Shown here: positions 9,168 to 17,553 of the stretch, piece by piece
Layout of the letters: each line of letters begins with the position of its first letter
Position numbering within the stretch: the first letter of the stretch is position 1
DNA from: JACVRW01 sp963734365
GTDB taxonomy: Bacteria; Actinomycetota; Thermoleophilia; Solirubrobacterales; Thermoleophilaceae
Length of the DNA: 64,000 bases
Assembly (NCBI GenBank): GCA_963734365.1
Contig: CAVTGV010000004.1
Location: 186,001-250,000, forward strand
Direction of reading: 5' to 3'
Position numbers and translations under genes: made by a program
Notes under the pieces: generated by a model
Told to the model about the DNA's origin: nothing
Database searches by the model: none
The model's input: the letters and a program-made list of their open reading frames with translations, nothing else

Positions 9168-9256
9168 GGTGGCGACTCCTTCCGGTCTCGGTCAGGAAGG
9201 CGCCGCCATCCCGGTCCGAGGACCGTTCGGCCTGCGTCGCGAGAGTGGCGCGCAGG
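9168..9256 (-). promoter_or_regulatory. Candidate attenuator between the Ile leader peptide and the ACT gene
   Basis: Directly after the leader stop, the transcript can form one hairpin at 9256-9231 (CCTGCG/CGCAGG) and a second at 9225-9212 (CGGTCC/GGACCG). The GGTCC-TCGG part of the second can alternatively pair with CCGAGACC at about 9191-9184, next to the ribosome-binding site of the ACT gene. Alternative pairings immediately after an amino-acid-rich mini-ORF are what an attenuator or translational switch requires. The pairings are read by eye, and no U-run terminator is visible. Confidence 0.5.
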
Positions 9257-9319
9257 CTAGATGGCAATGGCGATGATGGCGGTCCGGCGAACAGGCTGGT
9301 GGTGCCGGGACGAAGCCAT
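9257..9319 (-). CDS. Isoleucine-rich leader peptide (20 aa)
   Basis: ATG...TAG open frame of 21 codons whose last six residues are IIAIAI, i.e. four Ile codons (three ATC, one ATT) right before the stop. This is the architecture of ilv-type attenuator peptides: ribosome stalling at Ile codons when Ile-tRNA is scarce changes folding of the downstream RNA. It starts 13 nt after the glycosyltransferase stop and precedes an ACT-domain gene. The Shine-Dalgarno is weak. Product and mechanism are inferred from position and composition. Confidence 0.6.
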   Translation of the reverse strand: MASSRHHQPVRRTAIIAIAI

Positions 9320-9332
9320 CGGACCGCGAAGG

Positions 9333-10637
9333 TTAGACGCCGGCGGAGGCGCCGGTCAAGGCGGTCTGCTCGATCAGGTCGGCCGCCCGCACCGTTCCGG
9401 GTGCGGCCTGCAGCCGGCTCGACAGCGCGCCCAGGCGCGCGCGCAGCGCCTCGTCCGACAACAGGCCGTCGATGGCGGCCCGCAGCTGCGCCGGCTCGTG
9501 GCCGTAGGTGTCGAGACGGACGCCCAAGCCGGTCTCGTGGATCCGCTGGGCGTTGTCGTACTGGTCCCAGAACACCGGCAGCACCACCATCGGCTTGCCG
9601 TGGTAGAGCGACTCGGTGACCGTGTTGTTGCCACCGTGGGTGATCACCAGGTCCACGAGCGGGAGGATCGACGCCTGGGGGAGGAACTCCTCGCCGGTCA
9701 TGTTGTCGGCCAGCTCGATCTCCTCGTGTTGCGGCCCCTTGGAGACGATGACCCGGTACGGGGTGTCAGCGAGCGAGTCGATCAGCCCCTGCATGAGCTC
9801 CACGTCCCCGGACGCCAGCGAGCCCAGGCTCAGGTAGACCAGCGGACCGTCCCGCGAGGCAAGGGGCTCGGGTACGTCCCACGCGGCATCGGTGGTCCTC
9901 ACGCTGGCCTCCAGGTTGTGCCACCCGCCCGCGAGCGGCACGGCGCGCGCGTAGTCGATCTCGGCCGGGTAGATCCACAGGTTGAGCCAGGGGGACTCGT
10001 GCATGAACTCGAGCTCCGGCAGCGCCGGCGCGCCGCGCTCGCGGCAGAAGCTGTCGAACTCGGCGTGCAGCTCGGCGTGTGAGCGCGCGAACTCGTCGCG
10101 GTAGGCACCCCAGTCCGTGCGGTCATCGGTGGGGTAGCCCGAGAAGAGAGGCGGCACATCCTCGTCGCGCAGCTCGGCCGGGTTGCAGGACACGATCCGG
10201 ACCCAGGGCCGGCCGCCGGCCATCAGCGCCGGAAAGCTCACCACGTTGTCCTCGACGAGCACGTCCGGCTGGACCTCGTCGATGATCTCGATCAGGCGCT
10301 CGTCCACGTGCTTGGCGCCGTCGATCAGAGCTCGGTAGGTGGGCGCGATGAAGCCCTCGAGCTGCTCGATCGTGGGGGTGCGGAACACCGGCGCCGTCTC
10401 CCGGATGAAGTCCTTCCAGAACTGGCCCGGGTCCTCCTCGGTGTCGGACGGGGGCGTGAGCCGCATCAGCCGCTCCTCGAAGCCCTTCTCCTCGAGCGCG
10501 CCCTCGAAGGACTCCTCGATGATGAAGACCACGCGGTGGCCGCGCCGGCGCAGCACGTCGCCGATGCCGACGCAGTTGTTGGTCGGCCCATAGGCGCTCT
10601 CCGGGAAGAACACGATCGTGCGTGCGGGCTCGCTCAC
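9333..10637 (-). CDS. UGT/MGT-type glycosyltransferase
   Basis: 434 aa, GT-B fold, GT1 family. The N-terminal acceptor domain begins FFPESAYGPTNNCVGIG with GHRVVFI; the C-terminal donor domain has VYLSLGSL and the UGT signature THGGNNTVTESLYHGKPMV followed by PVFWDQYDNAQRI. It likely transfers a sugar from a UDP donor to a small lipophilic acceptor. The GTG start overlaps the stop of the NTF2-like gene (GTGA), so the two are translationally coupled. In-frame sequence continues upstream through the neighbour but is not coding. Confidence 0.88.
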   Translation of the reverse strand: MSEPARTIVFFPESAYGPTNNCVGIGDVLRRRGHRVVFIIEESFEGALEEKGFEERLMRLTPPSDTEEDPGQFWKDFIRETAPVFRTPTIEQLEGFIAPTYRALIDGAKHVDERLIEIIDEVQPDVLVEDNVVSFPALMAGGRPWVRIVSCNPAELRDEDVPPLFSGYPTDDRTDWGAYRDEFARSHAELHAEFDSFCRERGAPALPELEFMHESPWLNLWIYPAEIDYARAVPLAGGWHNLEASVRTTDAAWDVPEPLASRDGPLVYLSLGSLASGDVELMQGLIDSLADTPYRVIVSKGPQHEEIELADNMTGEEFLPQASILPLVDLVITHGGNNTVTESLYHGKPMVVLPVFWDQYDNAQRIHETGLGVRLDTYGHEPAQLRAAIDGLLSDEALRARLGALSSRLQAAPGTVRAADLIEQTALTGASAGV

Positions 10638-11032
10638 GCTACGGCCTCGAGCGCCTCGGCGGCGCTGCGGAACTCCTCCACCCTGACGATTCTGCCCGTC
10701 CTGACGCGAACCGCGTAGGTCTCCTCGACGTCGACGTCGATGCCGCTCATCCGCCCGTGCATCCGGGCTCGCCACGGCACCACGACCCAGTCGCCGCGAT
10801 CGATGAAGTCCTCGAACTCCATCAGCCCGTCGAAGCGTCCTTCCCACAGCTCGTCGAGCGAGGCCACGAGCCGTCGGAGCCCGCCGAGCCCGCTGTAGGT
10901 CTGACAATCGGGCTCGTCGGCGGCGGTGCACCACGCGGTGTCAGGCGCGTGCGCGGCGAAGGCGGACTCGAAGTCGCCGCGGGCGAATGCCTCGAAGCTC
11001 CGGCGCACGATCTCGACGTTCTCTTCAGACAT
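10634..11032 (-). CDS. NTF2/SnoaL-like fold protein
   Basis: 132 aa beginning MSEENVEIVRRSFEAFARGD, the typical opening helix of SnoaL/NTF2-like proteins, with the cone-shaped beta-sheet half (RRLVASLDELWEGRFD, VVVPWRARMHG, YAVRVRTGRIVRVEEF). Members act as small-molecule isomerases/hydratases or as binding proteins. Function here is unknown. The 4-nt overlap with the glycosyltransferase suggests both act on the same small molecule. Confidence 0.8.
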   Translation of the reverse strand: MSEENVEIVRRSFEAFARGDFESAFAAHAPDTAWCTAADEPDCQTYSGLGGLRRLVASLDELWEGRFDGLMEFEDFIDRGDWVVVPWRARMHGRMSGIDVDVEETYAVRVRTGRIVRVEEFRSAAEALEAVA

Positions 11033-11068
11033 TGCCTCGGCGCGGCGCACGCTATCGTCCCCCGCCAA

Positions 11069-11142
11069 CGGGGCGTGGCGCAGTCTGGTAGCGCACTCGG
11101 CTGGGGGCCGAGCGGTCGCTGGTTCAAATCCAGTCGCCCCGA
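11069..11142 (+). tRNA. tRNA-Pro (anticodon GGG)
   Basis: 74 nt. Acceptor stem CGGGGCG/CGCCCCG, anticodon stem CTCGG/CCGAG with loop CTGGGGG (anticodon GGG), T arm with GGTTCAAATCC. No CCA encoded. It lies between the divergent NTF2-like and aldehyde dehydrogenase genes. Confidence 0.95.
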
Positions 11143-11199
11143 CCTCGAGAAACCGCCGCAAAACGCGGCGGTTCCAGAGGGAAACCAGGAGGAGTGCAA

Positions 11200-12567
11200 A
11201 TGAGCAGCTACGCAGTGATCGACCCGGCCACCGGCGAGACTGTGGAGGAGTACCCGACGATCAGCGACGACGAGCTGCGCGCTGCCATCGGGCGCGCGGA
11301 CGAGGCTCACCGCACCTGGTCTGTGTCGTCGAGCGTGGCTGACCGCGCCGGGCTCGTCCGGCGTGTGGGAGAGCTGCATCTCGAGCGGCGCGAGGAGCTG
11401 GCGGCGATCATCGTGCGGGAGATGGGCAAGCCGATCGAGCAGGCCCTCGGCGAGGTCGACTTCTGCGGTGACATCTACGGCTTCTATGCCGACAACGCCG
11501 AGGAGCTGCTGGCTGACGAGCCGATCAAGCTGCTCGGCGGAGACGGGTCAGCCGTGGTGCGGCGGAGCTCGCTGGGCGTGCTGCTCGGGATCATGCCGTG
11601 GAACTTCCCGTACTACCAGGTGGCGCGTTTCGCGGGCCCGAACCTCGTGATCGGGAACACGATCGTGCTGAAGCACGCGCCGCAGTGCCCCGAGTCGGCC
11701 GCGGCGATCCAGAAGATCTTCGACGACGCCGAGTTCCCCGAGGGCGCGTACGAGAACGTCTACGCGACCAACGAGCAGATCGAGTGGGTGATCGCCGACC
11801 CTCGGATTCGTGGCGTCTCCGTCACGGGCTCCGAGCGCGCCGGGGCTGCCGTAGCCGAGATCGCCGGGCGGAACCTCAAGAAGGTCGTGCTGGAGATGGG
11901 CGGCTCCGATCCCTTCATCGTGCTCGGCACGGATGACCTGGACAAGACCGTCGAGGACGCCGTAGGGGCCCGTCTCGACAACACGGGTCAGTCGTGCAAC
12001 GCGGCCAAGCGCTTCATCGTGGCCGATGAGCTGTACGAGCCCTTCCTCGAGAAGTTCACGGCCGCGATGACCGCGACGAAGCCGGGCGACCCGACGTCGG
12101 AGGACACCGAGATCGGGCCGCTTTCGTCCAAGAACGCGGCCGACCGGCTCGAGGACCAGGTCAAGCGGGCGATCGACCAAGGGGCGAAGCTCGCTGCCGG
12201 CGGCAAGCGCGACGGCAACTTCTTCGAGCCGACCGTCCTGACCGACATCAAGGCCGACAACGACGCCTACGGCGAGGAGCTCTTCGGCCCCGTCGCGCAG
12301 GTGTATCGCGTCTCGTCCGAGGATGAGGCGGTGGAGCTGGCCAACGACACGCCCTTCGGGCTCGGCTCGTACGTCATGACGACGGACGCCGAGCAGGGGA
12401 AGCGCGTGGCGGACCAGATCGACGCCGGGATGGTCTACGTGAACATCGTCGGCGCCGACAGCGCGGAGCTCCCGTTCGGCGGAACGAAGCGATCCGGCTT
12501 TGGCCGCGAACTGGGCGCCTACGGCGCGGATGAGTTCGTGAACAAGAAGCTGATTCGAATCGGCTGA
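11200..12567 (+). CDS. NAD(P)-dependent aldehyde dehydrogenase (succinate-semialdehyde type)
   Basis: 455 aa. The ATG at 11200 has a strong AGGAGG seven bases upstream; the GTG six bases earlier is not needed. Family motifs: PWNFPYYQVARF, catalytic Glu in LEMGGSDPFIVL, catalytic Cys in NTGQSCNAAKRF, and EELFGPVAQVYRV near the C-terminus. The short length and EEYPTISDDELRAA opening match the actinobacterial succinate-semialdehyde dehydrogenase (GabD) branch, which oxidises the semialdehyde to succinate. Exact substrate is inferred. The next gene, a PEP-mutase-family protein, follows by 31 nt. Confidence 0.9.
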   Translation: MSSYAVIDPATGETVEEYPTISDDELRAAIGRADEAHRTWSVSSSVADRAGLVRRVGELHLERREELAAIIVREMGKPIEQALGEVDFCGDIYGFYADNAEELLADEPIKLLGGDGSAVVRRSSLGVLLGIMPWNFPYYQVARFAGPNLVIGNTIVLKHAPQCPESAAAIQKIFDDAEFPEGAYENVYATNEQIEWVIADPRIRGVSVTGSERAGAAVAEIAGRNLKKVVLEMGGSDPFIVLGTDDLDKTVEDAVGARLDNTGQSCNAAKRFIVADELYEPFLEKFTAAMTATKPGDPTSEDTEIGPLSSKNAADRLEDQVKRAIDQGAKLAAGGKRDGNFFEPTVLTDIKADNDAYGEELFGPVAQVYRVSSEDEAVELANDTPFGLGSYVMTTDAEQGKRVADQIDAGMVYVNIVGADSAELPFGGTKRSGFGRELGAYGADEFVNKKLIRIG

Positions 12568-12598
12568 CAGCGACCACCTCCCGTCGCCGACGACTCGC

Positions 12599-13357
12599 AT
12601 GGACAAGCGCACCGTTGTAGCGCGGGCTGAGCGCCTGAGGCAGCTGCACGCCGAACATCGGCCGCTCGTGCTGCCGACGGTGTGGGACGTGTGGTCGGCG
12701 CGAGTCGCGGCCGACGCCGGGTTCGCGGCGCTGACCATCGGCAGTCATCCGCTGGCGAATGCGCGCGGCGCGTCGGACCAGGAGGGCCAGACGTTCGACG
12801 AGGTGATCACAGCGGTGCGGCCGATCATCGCCGCGGTCGAGGTGCCGGTCTCGGTCGATCTGGAAGCGGGCTATGGGCAGGAGCCGGCTGACTTGATCGC
12901 CGGGCTCGTCGATGCCGGCGGCGTTGGGCTCAACCTCGAGGACACTGTGCATTCCGAGGGCGGTCGACTGCGGACGACGCAGGAGCACGCTGACTACATC
13001 GGCAGTTTGCGCGCCGCAGCCGACGACACCGGCGTCGGGGTCTTCCTCAATGGCCGCACGGACCTGTTCATGCACGCCGACGATGCAAACGAGGTGCTCG
13101 ACGAGGCGATCGAGCGGCTGCGCGCCCTCGTCGATGCCGGCGCTGACAGCGTCTATCCCGTCCGCATCCAGGACGACGACGGGTTGATCCGCGGGGTTGT
13201 CGAGGCCGTGGACGTGCCGGTGAACACCACCGCCCATCCGGTCAAGCACGACCTGGAGCGCTTCCGGCGCCTCGGGGTCGGTCGAATCACCTTCGGGCCG
13301 CTGCTGCAGGCCGCCCTCACCGACGCCACCCAGGACATGCTCGCCGCCTGGCGCTAG
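12599..13357 (+). CDS. Isocitrate lyase/PEP mutase family protein
   Basis: 252 aa TIM-barrel. Motifs: VLPTVWDVWSARVAADAGF at the start, VSVDLEAGYG (Mg-binding Asp/Glu), GVGLNLEDTVH, and FLNGRTDLFMH. It belongs to the PEP mutase/methylisocitrate lyase superfamily, which makes or breaks C-C or P-C bonds in small oxo-acids. The Lys-Lys-Cys-Gly loop of true isocitrate lyases is not present, so a lyase or hydrolase on a related oxo-acid is more likely. It ends in a 4-nt convergent overlap with msrA. Confidence 0.85.
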   Translation: MDKRTVVARAERLRQLHAEHRPLVLPTVWDVWSARVAADAGFAALTIGSHPLANARGASDQEGQTFDEVITAVRPIIAAVEVPVSVDLEAGYGQEPADLIAGLVDAGGVGLNLEDTVHSEGGRLRTTQEHADYIGSLRAAADDTGVGVFLNGRTDLFMHADDANEVLDEAIERLRALVDAGADSVYPVRIQDDDGLIRGVVEAVDVPVNTTAHPVKHDLERFRRLGVGRITFGPLLQAALTDATQDMLAAWR

Positions 13358-13839
13358 CGCGTCCGAAGGGGCGCTGGCGGGAAGAAGGTGTGGCCGTCCG
13401 GATAGCGCTGGAGGTAGTCCTGATCTTCGGCCTCGGCTTGCCAGAAGGGTCCGGCCCGGCTGATCTCGGTCACGACCTTGCCGGGCCAGAGGCCTGCGGC
13501 GTCGAGGTCGGCGATCGTGTCCTCGGCCACCCGACGCTGATCATCGGTCGCATAGAAGATCTCCGAGCGGTAGTCGGAGCCGACGAGCTGTCCGCCAAGG
13601 TCGGGCCGGTGGATCTGGAAGAAGAACTCGAGAAGCTCTCGGTAGGAGATCCGGTCCGGGTCGAAGACGACCTCGACCGCCTCGGCGTGACCCGGATGGT
13701 TCTCGTCGGTCGGATTGTCGTTCTCACCGCCGGTGTATCCGACCCGGGTGGAGATCACTCCTTCGCGGTGGCGCAGCAGTTCCTGCGCGGGCCAGAAGCA
13801 GCCTCCGGCGAGGATCGCGGTCTCGGCGCCGTCGCTCAA
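13354..13839 (-). CDS. msrA: Peptide-methionine (S)-S-oxide reductase
   Basis: 161 aa. The catalytic motif GGCFWPAQELL carries the nucleophilic Cys; GYTGGENDNPT, HAEAVEVVFDP, and FFQIHRPD are conserved MsrA segments. The usual second residue run after GCFW (GAE) is PAQ here. It repairs oxidised methionine, using thioredoxin-recycled cysteines; no clear C-terminal resolving Cys is visible. The ATG overlaps the stop of the upstream VOC gene by 4 nt. Confidence 0.92.
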   Translation of the reverse strand: MSDGAETAILAGGCFWPAQELLRHREGVISTRVGYTGGENDNPTDENHPGHAEAVEVVFDPDRISYRELLEFFFQIHRPDLGGQLVGSDYRSEIFYATDDQRRVAEDTIADLDAAGLWPGKVVTEISRAGPFWQAEAEDQDYLQRYPDGHTFFPPAPLRTR

Positions 13840-14297
13840 CGCGGTGTCTCCGAGGGCCTATGGATGCGCGAGGACCACCCCGGCCCGGGAGCAAAGACCT
13901 CGATGCGGAGTCCGTCCGGATCGAAGACGAAGAATGCGTAGTAGCCGGAGATGTCGCTGTCCTCCTCCGGCGGGTGGTGGATCCGATCGCCCCGTCGCGA
14001 ACAGCGCTCATGCGCCGCGTCCACCTCCTCCGCTGTGTCGACCTCGAACGCCAGGTGTTCGAGCCCGACGCCGTAATAGCGATGGGTGCCGCCGTCGGCG
14101 GGACGCAGGCCGAGCCATTCGTCTCCGAAGCTCAGATAGACGACGTCCTCGGTCCCCCGGTACGTCGGATACCGCTCTTCCTCCGTCAGGCCAAGGGGTC
14201 CCAAGAGGTCCATGTAGAAGGCAAGCGAACGATCGACGTCGCTGACGGCGAGGTCGACGTGCTGAATTCCCCGGCCGGGCATCGGCAGGTCCACCAT
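13836..14297 (-). CDS. VOC (glyoxalase/dioxygenase superfamily) protein
   Basis: 153 aa with the two-module VOC fold: GIQHVDLAVSDVDRSLAFYMDLLG at the start (metal-ligand His) and LEHLAFEVDTAEEVDAAHE then YAFFVFDPDGLRIEVF (ligand Glu) at the end. ATG at 14297 chosen; a second ATG five codons on (MPGRGIQ) is possible. Reaction unknown. Coupled to msrA by a 4-nt overlap. Confidence 0.85.
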   Translation of the reverse strand: MVDLPMPGRGIQHVDLAVSDVDRSLAFYMDLLGPLGLTEEERYPTYRGTEDVVYLSFGDEWLGLRPADGGTHRYYGVGLEHLAFEVDTAEEVDAAHERCSRRGDRIHHPPEEDSDISGYYAFFVFDPDGLRIEVFAPGPGWSSRIHRPSETPR

Positions 14298-14320
14298 CTC
14301 ACACCGAGCGGCTTGCGCCA

Positions 14321-14336
14321 CCGGCCCGTGGGCCGG
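14321..14336. other. Perfect 7-bp hairpin in a divergent intergenic region
   Basis: CCGGCCC-GT-GGGCCGG, in the 100-nt gap between the divergent VOC and LysM/VanY genes. Cell-wall hydrolases of actinobacteria are often preceded by c-di-AMP (ydaO) riboswitches, so I looked for one; the conserved ydaO core is not recognisable. The hairpin may be an operator or leader structure. Confidence 0.4.
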
Positions 14337-14397
14337 AGGTTGCAAGGTGCATGGCCCGGCAGGGACGGCGCCGGGAGGAACGAAGGGACCCGGTGTC

Positions 14398-15108
14398 ATG
14401 TTCGTTAGAGCCATCGCCCGGGGGGTTGGATGCGCGATCGGCGTGTCGCTCTTCGCGAGCTCAGCTGCGCTTGCCGCAGCCCCGCATACCGTGCAGCCGG
14501 GGGAGACGCTCTGGTCGATCTCCGCTGCCAACAATCTGACTACGCGGACGGTCGCCGTCTACAACGGCCTGCCTGAGACCGCGACAGTCGGCCTCGGCAC
14601 GACCATCTACGTGCCGACTGTCCAGGAGGGTGCGGCTGCGCTCGCCTCAGGCACGCCCGCCGTTGCGCCACCGCCAGTCAGCACCCCGGCGGCGGTCAGC
14701 CCCGCCGCGCCCGCGCCGGACACCTCGACCACGACAATCGCTCCCGCCCCGGGCATGGGTCACATTCCCTCGCCCTACGGTGAGCTCCACCTTCTTCCCG
14801 CTGCCGCGGACAGCTGGAACGCGATGCGCGCCGAGGCGTTGAGCGCGTACGGAACCGACCTCTACCCCGGCGGCCCGGCCTCGGCCTACCGCACGTACGC
14901 GCAGCAGGCGGAGCTCTACCAGGCGTTTCTGGCCGGCTATGGCGCGCCGGCCAACCCGCCCGGCAGCTCCTCGCACGAATTCGGGGCGGCCGTAGACGTG
15001 CAGGACCCGCAGATGCGCTGGGTCATCGACCAGATCGGCTGGAAGTACGGCTGGTCCAAGGTCAACGGCCCCGGCGAGTGGTGGCACGTGGACTACGTCG
15101 GCGGCTAG
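14398..15108 (+). CDS. Secreted LysM and VanY-type D-Ala-D-Ala carboxypeptidase
   Basis: 236 aa. Signal peptide to about residue 27 (AIARGVGCAIGVSLFASSAALAAA). One LysM repeat follows (HTVQPGETLWSISAANNLT...TTIYVP, residues ~29-72), then a Pro/Ala/Thr linker and a peptidase M15B domain with zinc motifs SSHEFGAAVDV and EWWHVDY. It should bind peptidoglycan outside the cell and trim stem peptides. The ATG at 14398 was chosen because it gives a proper signal peptide; an earlier in-frame start only adds charged residues. Convergent 4-nt overlap with the next VOC gene. Confidence 0.9.
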   Translation: MFVRAIARGVGCAIGVSLFASSAALAAAPHTVQPGETLWSISAANNLTTRTVAVYNGLPETATVGLGTTIYVPTVQEGAAALASGTPAVAPPPVSTPAAVSPAAPAPDTSTTTIAPAPGMGHIPSPYGELHLLPAAADSWNAMRAEALSAYGTDLYPGGPASAYRTYAQQAELYQAFLAGYGAPANPPGSSSHEFGAAVDVQDPQMRWVIDQIGWKYGWSKVNGPGEWWHVDYVGG

Positions 15109-15494
15109 CTCCGCCCGCCGCCGGTCGAGCGATCTGACCAGACGGCGAGCTCGTTGCCGGACGGGTCGGCGAAGTGGAAGCGACGCCCACCGGGGAACGA
15201 GTAGATCGGCTTTTGGATGGTCCCGCCGGCCGCCGTGACCGCCTCGACGCTTGCCTCCAGGTCCTCGGAATAGAGGATCACCAGCGGCCCGCCGGGCAGA
15301 ACCTCGGAATCGCGGCGCAGACCGCCCACCTCCCTGCCCTCGCCCTGGATGCCGGCGTAGTCGGGGCCGTACTCGACGAGCGACCAGCCGAACGCCGAGG
15401 CGTAGAAGGCCTTGGCGGCATCGATATCGGTCACGGCGATCTCGATGTAGTCGATCGCATGGTGGGCGTGGACGGTTTCACCGGATGTGCTCAT
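15105..15494 (-). CDS. VOC family protein
   Basis: 129 aa. IDYIEIAVTDIDAAKAFYASAFGW opens the VOC fold, with PGGPLVILYSEDLEASVEAV and RRFHFADPSGNELAVWS closing it. This short one-domain form is typical of dimeric VOC proteins of unspecified function in actinobacteria. An in-frame ATG three codons upstream (15503) is possible. Confidence 0.85.
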   Translation of the reverse strand: MSTSGETVHAHHAIDYIEIAVTDIDAAKAFYASAFGWSLVEYGPDYAGIQGEGREVGGLRRDSEVLPGGPLVILYSEDLEASVEAVTAAGGTIQKPIYSFPGGRRFHFADPSGNELAVWSDRSTGGGRS

Positions 15495-15544
15495 GCCGTC
15501 CATCCTGGACGCTCCGCGAGCGCATGTCTTGTGGAAAACGGACT

Positions 15545-15853
15545 TCAGGAAGCAGACGCGGCAGTGTCGAAGTGGAGCGCGTGCTCCTCGTAACGCGACA
15601 GGAGCGCCAGCGCCTGGGGTTCGAGCACCGGCTTCTCGAAATCGGGGCCGGCGAATGCCCGGATGGCGTCCACCGAGTCGAAGCGGGTGAGGGTCACGAA
15701 CGCGACCTCTTCGCCGTCGTCGCGGCGCAGCACCTCCGCACCTCTGAAGCCGGCGATATCCCGCATCGACGGGAACAGCTCGGACACGAGAAACGCCTGG
15801 TAGGCGTCGGCGGCCGAGCGTTGGGTCCAGCCTCGCCACATGCGCGTGATCAT
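15545..15853 (-). CDS. ABM-fold (antibiotic biosynthesis monooxygenase-like) protein
   Basis: 102 aa with the ferredoxin-like ABM pattern: AFLVSELFPSMRDIAGFRGAEV, EEVAFVTLTRFDSVDAIRAFAG and VLEPQALALLSRYEEHALHFD. Such proteins are small dimers acting as oxygenases or as stress proteins of unknown role. Its 5' end is divergent from and close to the PhoD gene. Confidence 0.78.
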   Translation of the reverse strand: MITRMWRGWTQRSAADAYQAFLVSELFPSMRDIAGFRGAEVLRRDDGEEVAFVTLTRFDSVDAIRAFAGPDFEKPVLEPQALALLSRYEEHALHFDTAASAS

Positions 15854-15929
15854 CGCGACGGATTATCCCGCCACGGGGACGACCGAGTTGACCCCCCTCC
15901 GGGCGTCTGGTATTCCACCGACGGCGAAG

Positions 15930-17534
15930 GTGACTGACGTCTTCGAGAACCTCGAGCGCGCGGCGGCGGGCCGAATGGATCGGCGGCGCTTCATGCAGTT
16001 CAGTGGAGCGCTGGCCGGCGCCGCCCTGTTCGCCCAGTACCGCGGCGACCTCGCCCGGGCCGCGGCCCCGCTGGGTGGCTACCCGTTCACCCTCGGCGTG
16101 GCCTCCGGCGATCCGCGCCCGCACGGCACCGTGCTGTGGACGCGGCTCGCTCCCGACCCACTCGTGCCCGGCGGTGGCATGCCCAACAGCCGGCTGCCGG
16201 TGCGCTGGCGCCTGGCGCGCGATCCGGGTATGCGCTGGGTGGAGCAGCGCGGCGTGGCGCTGGCGACGCCGGAGCTGGCCCATTCGGTGCACGTCGAGCT
16301 CGGGGGCCTGCGGCCCGACCGCGAGTACTACTACCAATTCGCCTACCGGGACGAGGTGAGTCCCGTGGGCCGCACGCGCACCGCCCCTTCGCGCGACGCG
16401 CGGGTGAACTCCCTGGCGTTCGCCTTCGCCTCGTGTCAGGCCTGGGACTTCGGCTACTACTCTGCGTACCGGCGGATGGCCGACGAGGACATCCGCTTCG
16501 TGGTGCACCTCGGCGACTACCTCTACGAGTACGGGATCGACGAGCACGGAGGCACCCGCGAGGTGCCCGTCCCCGAGCAGTTCCGGCCCGAGTGCGTGAC
16601 GCTCGAGCGGTACCGGCTGCAGTACGGCCTGTACAAGAGCGACCCCGACCTGAGGCGCGTGCATCAGCGCTTCCCGTTCATCGTCACCTGGGACGACCAC
16701 GAGGTCCAGAACGATTACGCCGGCCTCTCTCCCGTGGACGGCTCCGAAGATCCCAACTTCCCGGCTCGGCGAGCCGCCGCCTACCAGGCCTACTACGAGC
16801 ACCTGCCGCTGCGCGCCGCCGCGATCCCACAGGACGGGCAGGCCCGCATCTACCGGCGGCTCAGCTGGGGAGACCTGGCTCGGTTCAACGTGCTCGACGG
16901 GCGTCAGTACCGCACCAACCAGCCCTGCGGAGACGGTGAGTTCCCGCGCTGCGAGGAGTCGCTCGACCCGGCGGTGACCATGCTCGGCTTCGAGCAGGAG
17001 CGCTGGCTCCGCAACGGGCTGGACCGCTCGGACGCCCGCTGGAACGTGCTGGCCAACCAGGCCATGATGGGGCAACTCGATCACAACCGCGGCGATCCTC
17101 GGATCTACTGGCACGACGCCTGGGACGGCTATCCGGCGGCCCGCCAGCGGATCGTCGACCACCTCGTCCAGGCGAGGATTCGCAATCCGGTGGTGATCAC
17201 CGGCGACTGGCACTCCACGTTCGTGAACGACATCAAGACGGACTTCTCGAACCCCGCTTCGCGCACCGTCGCGACGGAGTTCGTGGGCACATCGATCTCC
17301 ACCAACGACGACGAGATCGTCTACGGGCCCTACTACGGGCCGATGATCAAGGCCAACCCGCACATCAAGTTCTTCGACGGCGACCGGCGCGGCTATGTGC
17401 GCTGCCGCTTGGACCGGCGGCAGTGGCGCACCGATCTGCGAATGGTCCCGACCGTGAAGAGGCCCGACACCTCTGTCTACACCTTCGCGTCCTTCGTCGT
17501 GGAGGACGGCAGGCCCGGAGCCCAGCGGGTCTGA
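15930..17534 (+). CDS. phoD: Tat-exported PhoD-like alkaline phosphatase
   Basis: 534 aa from GTG 15930; an ATG at 15975 would give a shorter start just before the Tat signal. Twin-arginine signal DRRRFMQFSGALAGAALFA, then an N-terminal beta domain and the metallophosphatase core: FASCQAW, HLGDYLYEYG, TWDDHEVQNDY, NVLANQAMMGQL, ITGDWHSTFVNDI. PhoD enzymes are Ca/Fe phosphodiesterase/monoesterases working outside the membrane to release phosphate. No Pho-box-like direct repeat stands out upstream. The VOC gene follows at 17 nt and may be co-transcribed. Confidence 0.92.
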   Translation: MTDVFENLERAAAGRMDRRRFMQFSGALAGAALFAQYRGDLARAAAPLGGYPFTLGVASGDPRPHGTVLWTRLAPDPLVPGGGMPNSRLPVRWRLARDPGMRWVEQRGVALATPELAHSVHVELGGLRPDREYYYQFAYRDEVSPVGRTRTAPSRDARVNSLAFAFASCQAWDFGYYSAYRRMADEDIRFVVHLGDYLYEYGIDEHGGTREVPVPEQFRPECVTLERYRLQYGLYKSDPDLRRVHQRFPFIVTWDDHEVQNDYAGLSPVDGSEDPNFPARRAAAYQAYYEHLPLRAAAIPQDGQARIYRRLSWGDLARFNVLDGRQYRTNQPCGDGEFPRCEESLDPAVTMLGFEQERWLRNGLDRSDARWNVLANQAMMGQLDHNRGDPRIYWHDAWDGYPAARQRIVDHLVQARIRNPVVITGDWHSTFVNDIKTDFSNPASRTVATEFVGTSISTNDDEIVYGPYYGPMIKANPHIKFFDGDRRGYVRCRLDRRQWRTDLRMVPTVKRPDTSVYTFASFVVEDGRPGAQRV

Positions 17535-17553
17535 CGGCCGTCGGTCCGTCGTG

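Noticed and set aside
14298..14397. c-di-AMP (ydaO) riboswitch before the LysM/VanY gene
   Set aside because: The gene type is right but the conserved ydaO core segments are absent; only a simple hairpin is present.
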